Assembly (NCBI GenBank): GCA_035326025.1
Contig: DAOKYT010000017.1
Span: 1-44,757 of the forward strand
From: Amarobacter sp035326025
Lineage (GTDB): Bacteria; Chloroflexota; Dehalococcoidia; Tepidiformales; Tepidiformaceae
DNA length: 44,757 bases
Reading direction: 5' to 3'
Part shown: piece after piece, positions 1-7,902 of the stretch
Numbering within the stretch: the stretch's first letter is position 1
Layout of the letters: each line of letters begins with the position of its first letter
Translations under genes and position numbers: made by a program
The notes under the pieces: generated by a model
Databases searched by the model: none
Told to the model about the DNA's origin: nothing
What the model saw: the letters and a program-made list of their open reading frames with translations, nothing else

Positions 1-158
1 AGAACCTGACGGCCAGCGAGAGCCGCATCCGCGATGCCGACGTTGCCGCCCTCTCCAGCCAGATGGCCAGCAACCAGATCCTGCAACAGGCCGGCACCGC
101 CGTCCTCGCCCAGGCGAACCAGGCGTCGCAGAGCGTCCTCACCCTCCTCCGCGGTTAG
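1..158 (+). CDS. Flagellin, C-terminal fragment (5' end outside window)
   Basis: The reading frame is open from the window edge (first complete codon at 3) to the TAG at 156-158, giving 51 residues. The fragment has the conserved D0/D1 tail of flagellin: 'SRIRDADVA' followed by 'QMASNQILQQAGTAVLAQAN' and a short hydrophobic end 'SVLTLLRG'. This part forms the C-terminal coiled-coil that packs in the filament core and is the export/chaperone (FliS) binding region. FlaG-like, FliD and FliS genes follow directly, which supports the call. A strong hairpin 22 nt after the stop probably ends its transcript. Only the tail is visible, so the variable domain and promoter cannot be judged. Confidence 0.93.
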   Translation, partial: NLTASESRIRDADVAALSSQMASNQILQQAGTAVLAQANQASQSVLTLLRG

Positions 159-180
159 GCCCCGGTCTCGCCGCAATCCA

Positions 181-208
181 GGCCCCCTCCGCCATGGCGG
201 AGGGGGCC
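181..208 (+). terminator. Hairpin terminator after flagellin
   Basis: A perfect 13-bp stem (GGCCCCCTCCGCC / GGCGGAGGGGGCC) separated by only AT is followed by the T-containing run GTTTCCGTTT. It separates the flagellin gene from the next promoter at 235-261, so it is likely a factor-independent terminator of this high-copy transcript. Confidence 0.8.
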
Positions 209-234
209 GTTTCCGTTTCGCCACTTTCGTGGTC

Positions 235-261
235 TCAAGATCCGGCCTCCCCGCTCGATGA
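235..261 (+). promoter_or_regulatory. Sigma-28 (FliA)-type promoter for flaG-fliD-fliS
   Basis: TCAAGATC (235-242), 11-nt spacer, CTCGATGA (254-261). This matches the layout of the FliA consensus (TAAAGTTT-N11-GCCGATAA). The same -35 octamer with the same spacing recurs at 3888-3914 and 21852-21878, in each case before a motility or CZB gene. The flaG-like start lies 30 nt downstream. Confidence 0.7.
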
Positions 262-291
262 TTAGGTAGTCTCCTGAAGGGAAGCGCCGCC

Positions 292-621
292 ATGGCCGAC
301 CTTAGACTGGCTGCGATCGATCCTGTTCACACCTCCACCGAGGCCGTGGGCTGGGGTCAATCTGGCCGCCGTGGCCGAGACCAGCAGCAGCCGCGGCGCC
401 AGAAATCCACGCGCGAACGGCTGGTCGCCATGCTGGCGCCGTCCCGCGCTCCGGAGACCTGCGAAGTGGACTACGTCGTGGACGCCACCGGGATCATGGT
501 CGCGATCCTTGTCCGCGATGTTTCGACCGGAGAGGTCATCGCCCGCATCAAAGCCGACGATCTCTGGCGCCTGGCAAGCGAAGAAGCTGCCGGCGGACTG
601 CTCGTCGAACGCAGGGGCTAG
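292..621 (+). CDS. flaG: FlaG-like flagellar protein
   Basis: 109-residue protein. The N-terminal 50 residues are basic and low-complexity. Residues about 58-100 contain the FlaG-type block 'VDATGIMVAILVRDVSTGEVI' with 'IARIKADDLWRLA', comparable to the family pattern (…ETGEVIRQIPxEExLxL). FlaG proteins are filament-length or hook-associated accessory factors usually encoded directly before fliD, exactly as here (3-nt gap). The ATG at 292 was chosen because it follows a purine-rich stretch (GAAGGGAAG). It is the first gene behind the sigma-28-type promoter. The family call rests on context and this short block, since FlaG is poorly conserved. Confidence 0.65.
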   Translation: MADLRLAAIDPVHTSTEAVGWGQSGRRGRDQQQPRRQKSTRERLVAMLAPSRAPETCEVDYVVDATGIMVAILVRDVSTGEVIARIKADDLWRLASEEAAGGLLVERRG

Positions 622-624
622 CTC

Positions 625-2997
625 ATGTCCGACCCTATCCGCATCGGCGGCTTCTTTTCCACCTTCGATACCGAGGCGGTAATCGCCCAACTGACGCAGG
701 TCCGCATGCGGGCGGTAAACCAGCTCGAAATCAAGAGCATGCAGGCCTCCGCCCGGAAGAGCGCCCTTGCCTCCATCCAGTCTGCAATGGGCAACTTCCT
801 CTCGAAGCTCAACGCCCTCTCCGGGCTCAACTCCGTCAGCGGCCGCACCGCTTCGGTCTCAGGCTCGGCCGTTAGCGCCTCAACCACACCAGCCTCAACT
901 CCGGGCTCGTTCACGGTCGACGTAACGCGGCTCGCCAGCTCGACTTCGCTCGCGGGCACGCCGATTTCCGCCGGCATCGATGCCGCGACCTCGATGCGGG
1001 AATCGAACTTCGGCATGGTCCCGACGAACGGCACCTTCACCATCGCCACGGCCACCGGTGGCTCCCAAACCTTCAGCATCGGGGGAGCCGCGGTCCAGAA
1101 CGCCGTCACGCTGGATTCAGCCAACTTCGACATGGCCGTGACGAGCGGTACCTTCACCATCGCCACGGAGACCGGCGGCCCGGCCACGCTCACCATCGAT
1201 GTCGCCACCCAGTCGCTCGACGACGTCGTCACGGCGATCAACAACGCCGGCGTCGGCATCACCGCCTCCATCACCGCCGACGCAAACGGCCGCCTCAACC
1301 AGCTCACGCTCACCTCGACCCAGGGCAACATCACCCTCGGCTCGGGCACCGATTCCTCGAACTTCCTCTCCGCCACGAACCTTCTCGCGGCAAACGGAAC
1401 GACGACGAAGACCAGCAGTGCCGCCTTCACGAAGCAGATGTCGCTGAACGACGTCATCGCCGATATCAACGCGAGTGCCATCGGCGTGACGGCGAGCATC
1501 ACCAACGACGCCTACGGCCGCCCCGGCATCCTGACGATCACCTCCACCCAGGGCAACATCAGCTTCGGCAACGGTGCCGATACCTCCAACTTCCTGAACG
1601 CGACCGGCCTGTTGACCTCGGCCTCCGGCGCGACACGCGCATCCACCTCCTCGATCGCGCGGCTCAGCCTCTCGGAGAAGCTCGACCAGACGTCGCTCAA
1701 TGGGGGCGCACCCGCCGCCGGCGACCACTTCATCAAGGTGAACGGCGTCCAGATCGACTACAACGCCGCCAACGACTCGCTCACCGACATCATCAACCGG
1801 ATGAACGCCAGCGCGGCGAACGTAACGGCGAAGTACGACTCGCTCACCGATACCATCAAAATCCAGGACAAGGCCACGGGCGCGCTCTCGCTTACCGTGG
1901 AAGACGACGGAGCCGGCGGCAACCTGGCCGCCAGGCTCGGGCTCATCGGAGCGCCGGTGACCATGGGCCAGAACGCCGAATACGCCATCGACGGCGGCCC
2001 GCCCCAGGGCTCGGCGACCAACACGATCGGCTACAACGGCGTGAGCCTCACGCTCTCCGCGCTCACCGCCGGGACGCCCGTGACCGTCACCGTGAGCCAG
2101 GACGCGGCCGCCGCCACCACCGCTGTCAAGGAGTTCATCACCGAGTTCAACAACGTGATGAAGGCCATCGACACCGCCACGAAAGCCGATGGCTCGAAGA
2201 CCAACAACACCTCGGGCCCGCTCAGTGGCGACGCGAGCCTGCGGCAACTCAAGTCCGACCTTCGAAGTATCGTGACCGGCGCTGGCGTAAACCTGCCGGG
2301 TCAGTACACCACCCTGTCGCAGCTGGGCATCTCATTTGGCGCTGTCGGTTCGGCCATCGGCACCACGAACACCCTGCAACTCGATGAGGCGAAGTTCAAG
2401 GCGGCTCTCGCCGCCGATCCCACGGCGGTACAGTCGGCGCTCAGCGCGCTCACGCTCTCGGCATCGCTCGAGCCCGGTGGCACCGGCTCGATCAGCGGGC
2501 TCTCGGGGACGTACGCCGGGACAACGCCAGGCAAGTACGTCATCACCGGCGACGGTTCGGGGAACCTCACGTCCGTCTTCACGCCGGCAAACGGCACGCC
2601 GGCCACCACCTCAACGGCGGTGGTCCTCGCCGGCGGCACCAACGCATCGCTCATCCCGGGCATGACGCTCAGCATCGGGGGCGTCCTCCAGGCCGGCACC
2701 CATACCATCACGGTCACTCCCTCCACCCAGAGTGTCATCCACCGGCTGAAGCAGTTCGCGGAGAACCAGGCGGGCACGGGAGGCGTGCTGAAGAAGCGCC
2801 AGGACTCCTACGACGCGGTCACGAGCGACATCGCCGAGCGCATCACCGTCATGGAAGAACGGATCGAGAAGGAGATGGAGGTCCTGCGCAAGAAGTTCGC
2901 GGCCATGGAGCAGGCCCAGGCCCGTGCCCAGGGGATCCTCTCGTCGCTCCAGCAGATGGCCGCCCAGATGAACGCGAACGCCAGCCAGAAGGAGTAG
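625..2997 (+). CDS. fliD: Flagellar hook-associated protein 2 (filament cap) FliD
   Basis: 790 residues. FliD forms the cap at the filament tip and promotes flagellin folding. The N-terminus (about 5-100) has the FliD_N pattern: 'RIGGFFSTFDTEAVIAQLTQ', a coiled segment, then 'FTVDVTRLASS'. The C-terminus (about 470-790) has FliD_C features ('EFITEFNNVM', 'LSGDASLRQLKSDLRSIV', 'LSQLGISF') and ends in a long coiled coil with 'DIAERITVMEERIEKEM'. The central region (about 130-440) carries repeated flagellin_IN-like modules: 'TFTIATxTGG' occurs twice and 'TSTQGNI…SNFL.AT.LL' occurs twice, and a third related module ('HFIKVNGVQIDYNAANDSL') follows. The protein is much longer than typical FliD (about 450-550), mainly from these modules. 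It is translationally close to flaG, and FliS is next. Confidence 0.95.
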   Translation: MSDPIRIGGFFSTFDTEAVIAQLTQVRMRAVNQLEIKSMQASARKSALASIQSAMGNFLSKLNALSGLNSVSGRTASVSGSAVSASTTPASTPGSFTVDVTRLASSTSLAGTPISAGIDAATSMRESNFGMVPTNGTFTIATATGGSQTFSIGGAAVQNAVTLDSANFDMAVTSGTFTIATETGGPATLTIDVATQSLDDVVTAINNAGVGITASITADANGRLNQLTLTSTQGNITLGSGTDSSNFLSATNLLAANGTTTKTSSAAFTKQMSLNDVIADINASAIGVTASITNDAYGRPGILTITSTQGNISFGNGADTSNFLNATGLLTSASGATRASTSSIARLSLSEKLDQTSLNGGAPAAGDHFIKVNGVQIDYNAANDSLTDIINRMNASAANVTAKYDSLTDTIKIQDKATGALSLTVEDDGAGGNLAARLGLIGAPVTMGQNAEYAIDGGPPQGSATNTIGYNGVSLTLSALTAGTPVTVTVSQDAAAATTAVKEFITEFNNVMKAIDTATKADGSKTNNTSGPLSGDASLRQLKSDLRSIVTGAGVNLPGQYTTLSQLGISFGAVGSAIGTTNTLQLDEAKFKAALAADPTAVQSALSALTLSASLEPGGTGSISGLSGTYAGTTPGKYVITGDGSGNLTSVFTPANGTPATTSTAVVLAGGTNASLIPGMTLSIGGVLQAGTHTITVTPSTQSVIHRLKQFAENQAGTGGVLKKRQDSYDAVTSDIAERITVMEERIEKEMEVLRKKFAAMEQAQARAQGILSSLQQMAAQMNANASQKE

Positions 2998-3015
2998 TGG
3001 GAACTCCGCACTGCG

Positions 3016-3035
3016 CGGCCGGTCCCAACCGGCCG
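3016..3035 (+). terminator. Hairpin in fliD-fliS gap
   Basis: CGGCCGGT / ACCGGCCG, an 8-bp perfect stem with a CCCA loop, lies 19 nt after the fliD stop. There is no T-tract, so it may be an attenuator or an mRNA-stability element and not a full stop. Confidence 0.4.
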
Positions 3036-3075
3036 ATCCCTTCATCGAGCAACCAGAGGAGCCAGGCCAACACAC

Positions 3076-3486
3076 ATGTCGAGCAACCCTTACGCAGCCT
3101 ATCGAACCGTGGAAACCACCACGGCCGACCCGATCACGCTCACCACGATGCTCTACGAAGGTGCCGTGAAGGCGCTCAAAAAAGCGCGCCTCCACCACGA
3201 AAACGGCAATGCGCGGGGATTCAACGACGAGACGAATCGCGCCTACCTCATTATCGGAGAACTCCGCGCGACCCTGGACATGAGCCAGGGCGAAATCAGC
3301 GAGAGCCTCGCCGCGATCTACGGCTACTGCCTCCGTCTCATCGTCGAGTCGTCGCTGGGGGACATGGCGAAGCTCATCGAGGTCGAGCGCCACATCGCGA
3401 CCATCGGTGATGCCTGGCGGCTGGCGACGGCCGGTCTCCGGGCGGCCCGCGTTGCCCCTCGCTCCGGCGCCGAAGCGGCCGCCTGA
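3076..3486 (+). CDS. fliS: Flagellar export chaperone FliS
   Basis: 136 residues, normal FliS length. The start has the diagnostic 'NPYAAYRTVETTTADPITLTTMLYEGAVKAL', corresponding to the family's 'Y…T.I.TASP..LI.MLY.GAI..L'. Further on are 'AYLIIGELRATLDMSQG' and 'LAAIYGYCLRLIVESSLGDM'. FliS is a cytosolic helical-bundle chaperone that binds the flagellin C-terminus and prevents early polymerisation. Its partner flagellin and FliD are encoded just upstream. The weak Shine-Dalgarno (AGAGGAGCC, far from the ATG) leaves some doubt about translation efficiency but no better start exists. Confidence 0.95.
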   Translation: MSSNPYAAYRTVETTTADPITLTTMLYEGAVKALKKARLHHENGNARGFNDETNRAYLIIGELRATLDMSQGEISESLAAIYGYCLRLIVESSLGDMAKLIEVERHIATIGDAWRLATAGLRAARVAPRSGAEAAA

Positions 3487-3487
3487 G

Positions 3488-3784
3488 ATGGACGATCCCC
3501 GGATCGAGCGAGCCCTCCAGACTGCTCGCCGGGCGCTCGAAGCGCTTGCCGGCGGCGATGACGCGGCGTTTGCGCTGGCATGGGCGGAGCACGAGGCAGA
3601 CTGCCTGGCGATCGAAGGCGTGAGCCAGCGCGAGCTGCCCGCCCTCGATGAGCTCGTTGCCATCGACACCACGATCGCCCACGCCCTCGAAGCCGCCCTC
3701 GCCGAAACCTCCGGGCGGATGGCGATGCTTCGCAGGGGCGGCCGCACGCATGCCGCCTATGCCGCTTCCATACGGCTTGTGTAA
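3488..3784 (+). CDS. Small FliT-position protein (possible flagellar chaperone)
   Basis: 98 residues, starting at the ATG 1 nt after the fliS stop. It is predicted almost entirely helical and acidic ('MDDPRIERALQTARRALEAL', 'ALDELVAIDTTIAHALEAAL'). The position directly after fliS is where fliT, the FliD chaperone, usually sits, and the size (about 100 residues) fits. No diagnostic FliT motif is recognised, so the function is inferred from place and size only. An in-frame ATG upstream (3407) would overlap fliS and is unlikely to be used. Confidence 0.5.
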   Translation: MDDPRIERALQTARRALEALAGGDDAAFALAWAEHEADCLAIEGVSQRELPALDELVAIDTTIAHALEAALAETSGRMAMLRRGGRTHAAYAASIRLV

Positions 3785-3887
3785 ACCGGCCGTCGCTGCA
3801 GCCCATCGGCTTCGTAAACTCTTCGGCACCCCTCGATTTGTCACCGTTTGGCCATCGAGCGGAGCCTGATCAGGCACCTCCCGCCGG

Positions 3888-3914
3888 TCAAGATCGTTTT
3901 GCCGATGCCGACAC
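3888..3914 (+). promoter_or_regulatory. Sigma-28 (FliA)-type promoter for sortase-flgM
   Basis: TCAAGATC (3888-3895), 11-nt spacer, GCCGACAC (3907-3914). The -10 half is close to the canonical GCCGATAA. The sortase ATG is 49 nt downstream. The -35 octamer is identical to those at 235 and 21852. Confidence 0.7.
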
Positions 3915-3962
3915 TCACGGCAGGCCGCAGCTAGCTCCGCGCGGCACTTGAGAAAGGGACGC

Positions 3963-4604
3963 ATGGCCCGAAACGTTCGATTCAGGACCTCTTCGTCGTC
4001 GGTGGTGGCTGCCGCCTGCATGGTTGCCGCCGGGGCGATCGCGTGGTTCGGGATGGCGAACACGGAATCCTCACCGCCCGCGCGCGAAACGCTCACTCTT
4101 GCTGGCGATTCCCCGGGCCAGGAGGATGCGGACCCGGTGGCGTATCCATCGATCTCGCGGGGGGGCCTCCCCTCGCGCATCGTGATCCCCACCGCCGATG
4201 TCGATGCGCCGGTCACCGAGGTCGGAGTCGTCGTCGAAGACGGCGTTCCCCGCTGGGAAACGGCATGGCGGGCCGCTGGCCACCATCTCGATTCGGCGCT
4301 GCCAGGCCAGCCGGGGAACATGGTCATTACCGGCCACGTCTCGGTCGCCGATCGGCGCAACCTCGCGGTCTTCGCCACCCTCGATGCCGTCGCCCCCGGC
4401 GACGCGATTGAGGTCTATTCTGGCGCATCGCGCTACATCTACACCGTGAGCGAGGTGCTCGTTGTCGATCCCGAAGCGGTGCACGTGTTGCGCTCCGATA
4501 GCACCGCGACCATTACACTCGTTACCTGCACGCGTGACCTCGAACACCGTCTCGTGGTCGTCGGCGTGCTTGCAGACATTGAAAGCGGGCTGGCCGATGC
4601 CTAG
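3963..4604 (+). CDS. Sortase (class D/E-like) in the flagellar cluster
   Basis: 213 residues from the ATG at 3963 (AGAAAGGG lies 4 nt before it; a TTG at 3948 would add five residues). Residues about 12-31 form a signal anchor. The catalytic domain (about 70-205) shows 'IVIPTADVDAPV', the active-site His in 'VITGHVS' (His125), 'LDAVAPGDAIEVY', the nucleophile in 'TLVTC' (Cys189) and the arginine in 'EHRLVVVG' (Arg196). Sortases are membrane-bound transpeptidases that attach surface proteins after cutting a sorting motif. It lies between fliS/fliT-like and flgM, is preceded by a sigma-28-type promoter and is separated from flgM by 34 nt. No LPXTG-like substrate is encoded in this window, so the substrate is unknown. 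Confidence 0.9.
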   Translation: MARNVRFRTSSSSVVAAACMVAAGAIAWFGMANTESSPPARETLTLAGDSPGQEDADPVAYPSISRGGLPSRIVIPTADVDAPVTEVGVVVEDGVPRWETAWRAAGHHLDSALPGQPGNMVITGHVSVADRRNLAVFATLDAVAPGDAIEVYSGASRYIYTVSEVLVVDPEAVHVLRSDSTATITLVTCTRDLEHRLVVVGVLADIESGLADA

Positions 4605-4638
4605 CATGATGCCGCTGGACCAGGGAGGGAGATAGCTC

Positions 4639-4923
4639 ATGGCTGGTGTGAGGAAGACATCGGGCGGCAGTGCCGCGCGGGGAGTGGTGTACGGCGCGGC
4701 CAGTGCGCGCCAACCCGTGCCTCCCGCCGCAAGCGCCGACCGCATCGACCGCGCTGGCATCACCTCCGAAGCCCGGGCGCTGTCCCGCGCGCTCGACATG
4801 GTTGAGGAGGCCCCGGAAGTGCGGGCCGAACGCGTGCGCGCCCTCCGGGCGCGGATACAGAACGGCACCTACAACCCCGACCCGCGCGAGATCGCGCGGA
4901 AGCTCGTCGAGCGGGGCTTCTAA
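4639..4923 (+). CDS. flgM: Anti-sigma-28 factor FlgM
   Basis: 94 residues. The C-terminal half has the FlgM signature: 'APEVRAERVRALRARIQNG' followed by 'TYNPDPREIARKLVERGF', the segment that wraps sigma-28. The N-terminal half is small-residue rich and likely disordered, as in known FlgM proteins that are exported through the hook to release FliA. The start ATG follows a good GGGAGGGAG Shine-Dalgarno. It is the second gene of the sortase unit, so a sigma-28 promoter would give the usual autoregulatory loop. Its presence independently supports the reading of the TCAAGATC motifs as sigma-28 sites. Confidence 0.92.
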   Translation: MAGVRKTSGGSAARGVVYGAASARQPVPPAASADRIDRAGITSEARALSRALDMVEEAPEVRAERVRALRARIQNGTYNPDPREIARKLVERGF

Positions 4924-4934
4924 CTGGATTCCCA

Positions 4935-4961
4935 GGCCCGCGTCGGCGTCCGGCGCGGGCC
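4935..4961 (+). terminator. GC-rich hairpin after flgM
   Basis: GGCCCGCG / CGCGGGCC, an 8-bp stem with an 11-nt loop, starts 12 nt after the flgM stop. It has no T-tract. It probably closes the sortase-flgM unit. Confidence 0.45.
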
Positions 4962-5090
4962 AAACAGGGATTGTCCTGATTTCGTGGCACCGTCGTCGAC
5001 TCCTACGCTGGTGGCCGGCGGATTGATGTGGGGAAGGGCATCCGGGGGCCCCGCAGGCAACCGTTGAGCTGGCATTTCCTGGAGTTCCCG

Positions 5091-5777
5091 ATGCCTTCTG
5101 TCCTCGCCATCGCCCCTGGTGCCCCCGATGCCATCGCGGGTCGCGGTCTCTTCGGGGCCAATATCATCTTCTCCATCGCGAACGACGCGCGACGGGCCCT
5201 CGCCGAGGCCTCAACGCGGGTCTTCGACCTGCTCGTCCTCAGCGGGATGAGCGTCGATGAGCAACAGGAAGTCGTTACGGCATTCCACGCCCACCGCCGC
5301 TGGCGGCTGGTCCCCGTCCTCTACCTTCTCGATCCTGCCATGCCGGGCCTGGCCATTCCGGGCACGTTCCGCCCGGAAATCGACGGTCTGGTTCGTGGCA
5401 CGCTCGAATCGCCCGAGGTGCGGCGCCGGGTCCTGGCGATGGCCCGTGAGGGCGTGGCCGAGGCCGACCTGGTCGTCGCCGGGCCCTACGAACTCGACCC
5501 GGTCCGGTCAGTCTTTCGGCTGCCCGGCCTCGAAGTCACGCTTACCGAGCGCGAAGCGGAGATCCTGGGCATCCTCCTCGCCCGGCCCAATCGCACCATC
5601 TCCGCCGCCGAGATCATCGAGCGCGGCTGGGGCGCCGAGGCCGATGCCAGGTACCTGCAAATCCTGCGGCGGCACGTGTCCAACATCCGCCGGAAGCTCC
5701 ACCGCACCGCCGCCGCCCGTTCGGTCCGGACCGTCCGTGGCGCCGGCTACCGGTTCGAAATCCGCCTCGCGAGCTAA
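5091..5777 (+). CDS. Orphan OmpR/PhoB-type regulator with degenerate receiver
   Basis: 228 residues from the ATG at 5091, which has GGAG 6 nt upstream; a GTG at 5028 is possible but lacks this. The C-terminal domain (about 130-228) is a typical winged helix: 'LTEREAEILGILLARPNRTIS', 'RRHVSNIRRKL' and 'VRTVRGAGYRFE'. The N-terminal 115 residues have receiver-like strands ('FDLLVLSGM', 'RLVPVLYLL'), but the paired acidic residues after strand 1 are absent, the phospho-acceptor position is Ser51 in 'DLLVLS' and the Lys after strand 5 is not recognisable. No histidine kinase is adjacent. The regulator may be phosphorylation-independent. Its place beside flgM could mean a motility role, which is not shown. 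Confidence 0.85.
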   Translation: MPSVLAIAPGAPDAIAGRGLFGANIIFSIANDARRALAEASTRVFDLLVLSGMSVDEQQEVVTAFHAHRRWRLVPVLYLLDPAMPGLAIPGTFRPEIDGLVRGTLESPEVRRRVLAMAREGVAEADLVVAGPYELDPVRSVFRLPGLEVTLTEREAEILGILLARPNRTISAAEIIERGWGAEADARYLQILRRHVSNIRRKLHRTAAARSVRTVRGAGYRFEIRLAS

Positions 5778-5780
5778 TCC

Positions 5781-7538
5781 CTACCGGCGCCCCCGGAACG
5801 CCGGGTCCGTCCGGTCGATCCAGCAATCCGCCAGCCGATCCTGGTAGCCATCCGCCGTATCGAGCGGGAAGCCCTTCACGTACGGCCAGCTCAACGTCAC
5901 CACGCGTTCGCTCACCAGGTTGACGCCCGCGTTGATCGCCAGCAGCTTGCGCTGGATTTCATAACCGGTCTGTTGCCGCGTTGCCGCATCGAACTCGGCG
6001 CGCTGGGCATCGATGAGCGCGTCGAGGTCCTTGTCGACCAGTGGGAAGCTGTTCTTCGTCCCCGAGCTGTGGAAGTACGGGTACACCCAGTCGTCGAGGT
6101 CGATCCACCCGGTGTCTGGGCCCGCCGCGAATGGCGCCTCGGCGGAAAGCAACATGCTCGACAGCGTCGCCAGGTCAACCGGGAACACCTTGACATCGAT
6201 CCCCAGGCCGAGCGCCAGCTGTTCGGCTATCACGCGGCCCATGCCAATCGCTGTTTCCGCGGTATCGAGCACCAGGAGCGGAAGCCCGTCTTCCGGCAGC
6301 TTCTTTTCCGCGAGGAACGCATCGAGCAACGCCTTCGCCTCGCGCAAGTCCTCGGCCCGCCCGCCGGCCCCGGGCCGGTACCCCGGGATCGACGTGAGCT
6401 CGCTCTCCGGGAGAGTCCAGCGCGAAACTGGCCAGCTGATCCACGGGTTCACGCCCCCCGCTCCGCCGAAGAACTGGTCGATCATCCCGCGCCGGTCAAG
6501 CGCAATCGTCAGCGCCGAGCGGAAACGAAGGTCGTTGTACGGTGCGTTCACGAGTGAGTAGCGCACGCCAAAGAACAACGAGTGACCGACCGTGTGCTCC
6601 ACGAGCTCCGGCAGCGACCGCTTCAGGCGGTCGGCGAGCGCCCGGTTCACAAATGCCACATCGATGTCCTTCGTGCGGAGCCCGGCTTCCACCTCCACCG
6701 TTGTCGCCGGTTGGATGAGCGACATGCCGTCGAGGTATGGTCGCTGATCACCCCCGAACCATGCGGGGTTCCGGCGCACGCTCGCGAACTTCTCATCCGA
6801 CCATTCGACCCACTGAAATGGCCCACTGCCCACCTGGCGCTGGAGCCCGATGTCGCCGCTGCCCTCGCTCAGCTCTGGCGCCACGATGAACGAATTCACG
6901 TCGGCAAACCGGTGTTGCATCGTTGCCTGCGGAGCCTTCAGCTTGAACGTGATGGTCCGCGCGTCGCTGACCTCCATCGTGTCGATTGCCGACCAGTGAG
7001 GAGCGCGAACAAATGTGGTATCGCCGCTGAGCTGCCGCTCGATCGAGTGCTTCACGTCTTCGGCGGTCACTTCGCGTCCGTTCAGGGGCGGCAGGTCTTG
7101 CCAGCGCGCGCCCGGCTTCAGGCGGAACACCAGCGTCTGACCATCGGGCATCTCTGGCAGCTTTTCCGCCAGGTCCGCGACGATCGTGCCCTGCGCCTGG
7201 TCGGCATACGTCAGCAAGCGGCTGAAGACGAGCGCCTGCTGCCCGTAGAACGGCCCGGCCTGGGTGCGGTGAGGGTCGGCGAACGCGTCGCGCTGGACGT
7301 ACCCGGTGTACCGCAGCGTCTCGCCATGCTTGCCGCTGCGCGGCGTGGGCGAAGGCGTCTGTGGTGCCGGCGTCCGGGTGGGGCCGGTGCCGGCGTCAGT
7401 GGGCGACCCGGCTGGCGGTTGTTGCGAGCCGCCGCTGCATCCGAGTGCCGCAAGCCCGGCCGCCCCGGCCGCCAGGCCCGTGGCCCTCAGCACCCAGCGG
7501 CGTGAAACGCGTCTCTCCCCTGACGGTTCCCACGTCAT
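5781..7538 (-). CDS. ABC transporter substrate-binding lipoprotein, family 5 (oligopeptide type)
   Basis: 585 residues. The start at 7538 follows GGGGAGAGAT, a good Shine-Dalgarno; an upstream in-frame start would only add residues before the signal peptide. The N-terminus has a twin-arginine-like 'RRVSRRWVLRATG', a hydrophobic core and a lipobox 'LAALGC', then a Pro/Thr linker, so it is probably a lipid-anchored extracytoplasmic protein. The mature part matches SBP_bac_5: 'LAEKLPEMPDGQTLVFRLKP', 'DVKHSIERQL', 'LRFRSALTIALDRRGMI' near residue 380 and 'AEQLALGLGIDVKVF'. Such proteins capture peptides, nickel chelates or sugars for an ABC importer. No permease or ATPase gene is adjacent. It converges with the regulator gene with a 3-nt gap. 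Confidence 0.92.
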   Translation of the reverse strand: MTWEPSGERRVSRRWVLRATGLAAGAAGLAALGCSGGSQQPPAGSPTDAGTGPTRTPAPQTPSPTPRSGKHGETLRYTGYVQRDAFADPHRTQAGPFYGQQALVFSRLLTYADQAQGTIVADLAEKLPEMPDGQTLVFRLKPGARWQDLPPLNGREVTAEDVKHSIERQLSGDTTFVRAPHWSAIDTMEVSDARTITFKLKAPQATMQHRFADVNSFIVAPELSEGSGDIGLQRQVGSGPFQWVEWSDEKFASVRRNPAWFGGDQRPYLDGMSLIQPATTVEVEAGLRTKDIDVAFVNRALADRLKRSLPELVEHTVGHSLFFGVRYSLVNAPYNDLRFRSALTIALDRRGMIDQFFGGAGGVNPWISWPVSRWTLPESELTSIPGYRPGAGGRAEDLREAKALLDAFLAEKKLPEDGLPLLVLDTAETAIGMGRVIAEQLALGLGIDVKVFPVDLATLSSMLLSAEAPFAAGPDTGWIDLDDWVYPYFHSSGTKNSFPLVDKDLDALIDAQRAEFDAATRQQTGYEIQRKLLAINAGVNLVSERVVTLSWPYVKGFPLDTADGYQDRLADCWIDRTDPAFRGRR

Positions 7539-7606
7539 ATCTCTCCCCATACTATGCCCGTGGGCCACTACGAACCGGCAAGAGCACGTTACCCGGAGAT
7601 ATGACC

Positions 7607-7894
7607 ATGCCAATACCCCTTACCTATGCGGAAGTCAGCCATGCCCTCGCCACGCTCGACGGCTGGACCTTCGAGGACGAGAAGAGCATCTTTCGGCGCT
7701 TCGTCTTCGCCGACCACATCGCCGCCCTCGGCTTCGTTGTCCGGGTTGCGGCCACCGCCGAGGTCGCGAATCACCACCCGGAGATCCACTGGGTGTACAA
7801 CCGCGTGGACGTGATCCTCTCTACACACGACGCGGGCGGGGTGACAGCGAAGGACCTCGACCTCGCGGCCAGGGTCAACGCCCTCCAGGCGTAA
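7607..7894 (+). CDS. 4a-hydroxytetrahydrobiopterin dehydratase (PCD/DCoH)
   Basis: 95 residues. It dehydrates 4a-hydroxytetrahydropterin in pterin recycling, usually beside aromatic amino acid hydroxylases, or serves another pterin role. The family signature is intact: 'NHHPEIHWVYNRVDVILSTH' followed by 'DAGGVTAKDLDLA' (pattern HHPxxxxxYxxVxxxLxTHxxGGLTxxD). The ATG at 7607 is 8 nt from GGAG; the ATG at 7601 is too close. It is divergent from the substrate-binding protein. No aromatic hydroxylase is present nearby. Confidence 0.93.
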   Translation: MPIPLTYAEVSHALATLDGWTFEDEKSIFRRFVFADHIAALGFVVRVAATAEVANHHPEIHWVYNRVDVILSTHDAGGVTAKDLDLAARVNALQA

Positions 7895-7902
7895 ACGAAA
7901 GG

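Noticed and set aside
3782..3808. TAAA-N15-GCCCATCG as another sigma-28 promoter
   Set aside because: It overlaps the end of the fliT-like gene and matches poorly; the TCAAGATC site 106 nt downstream is far better.
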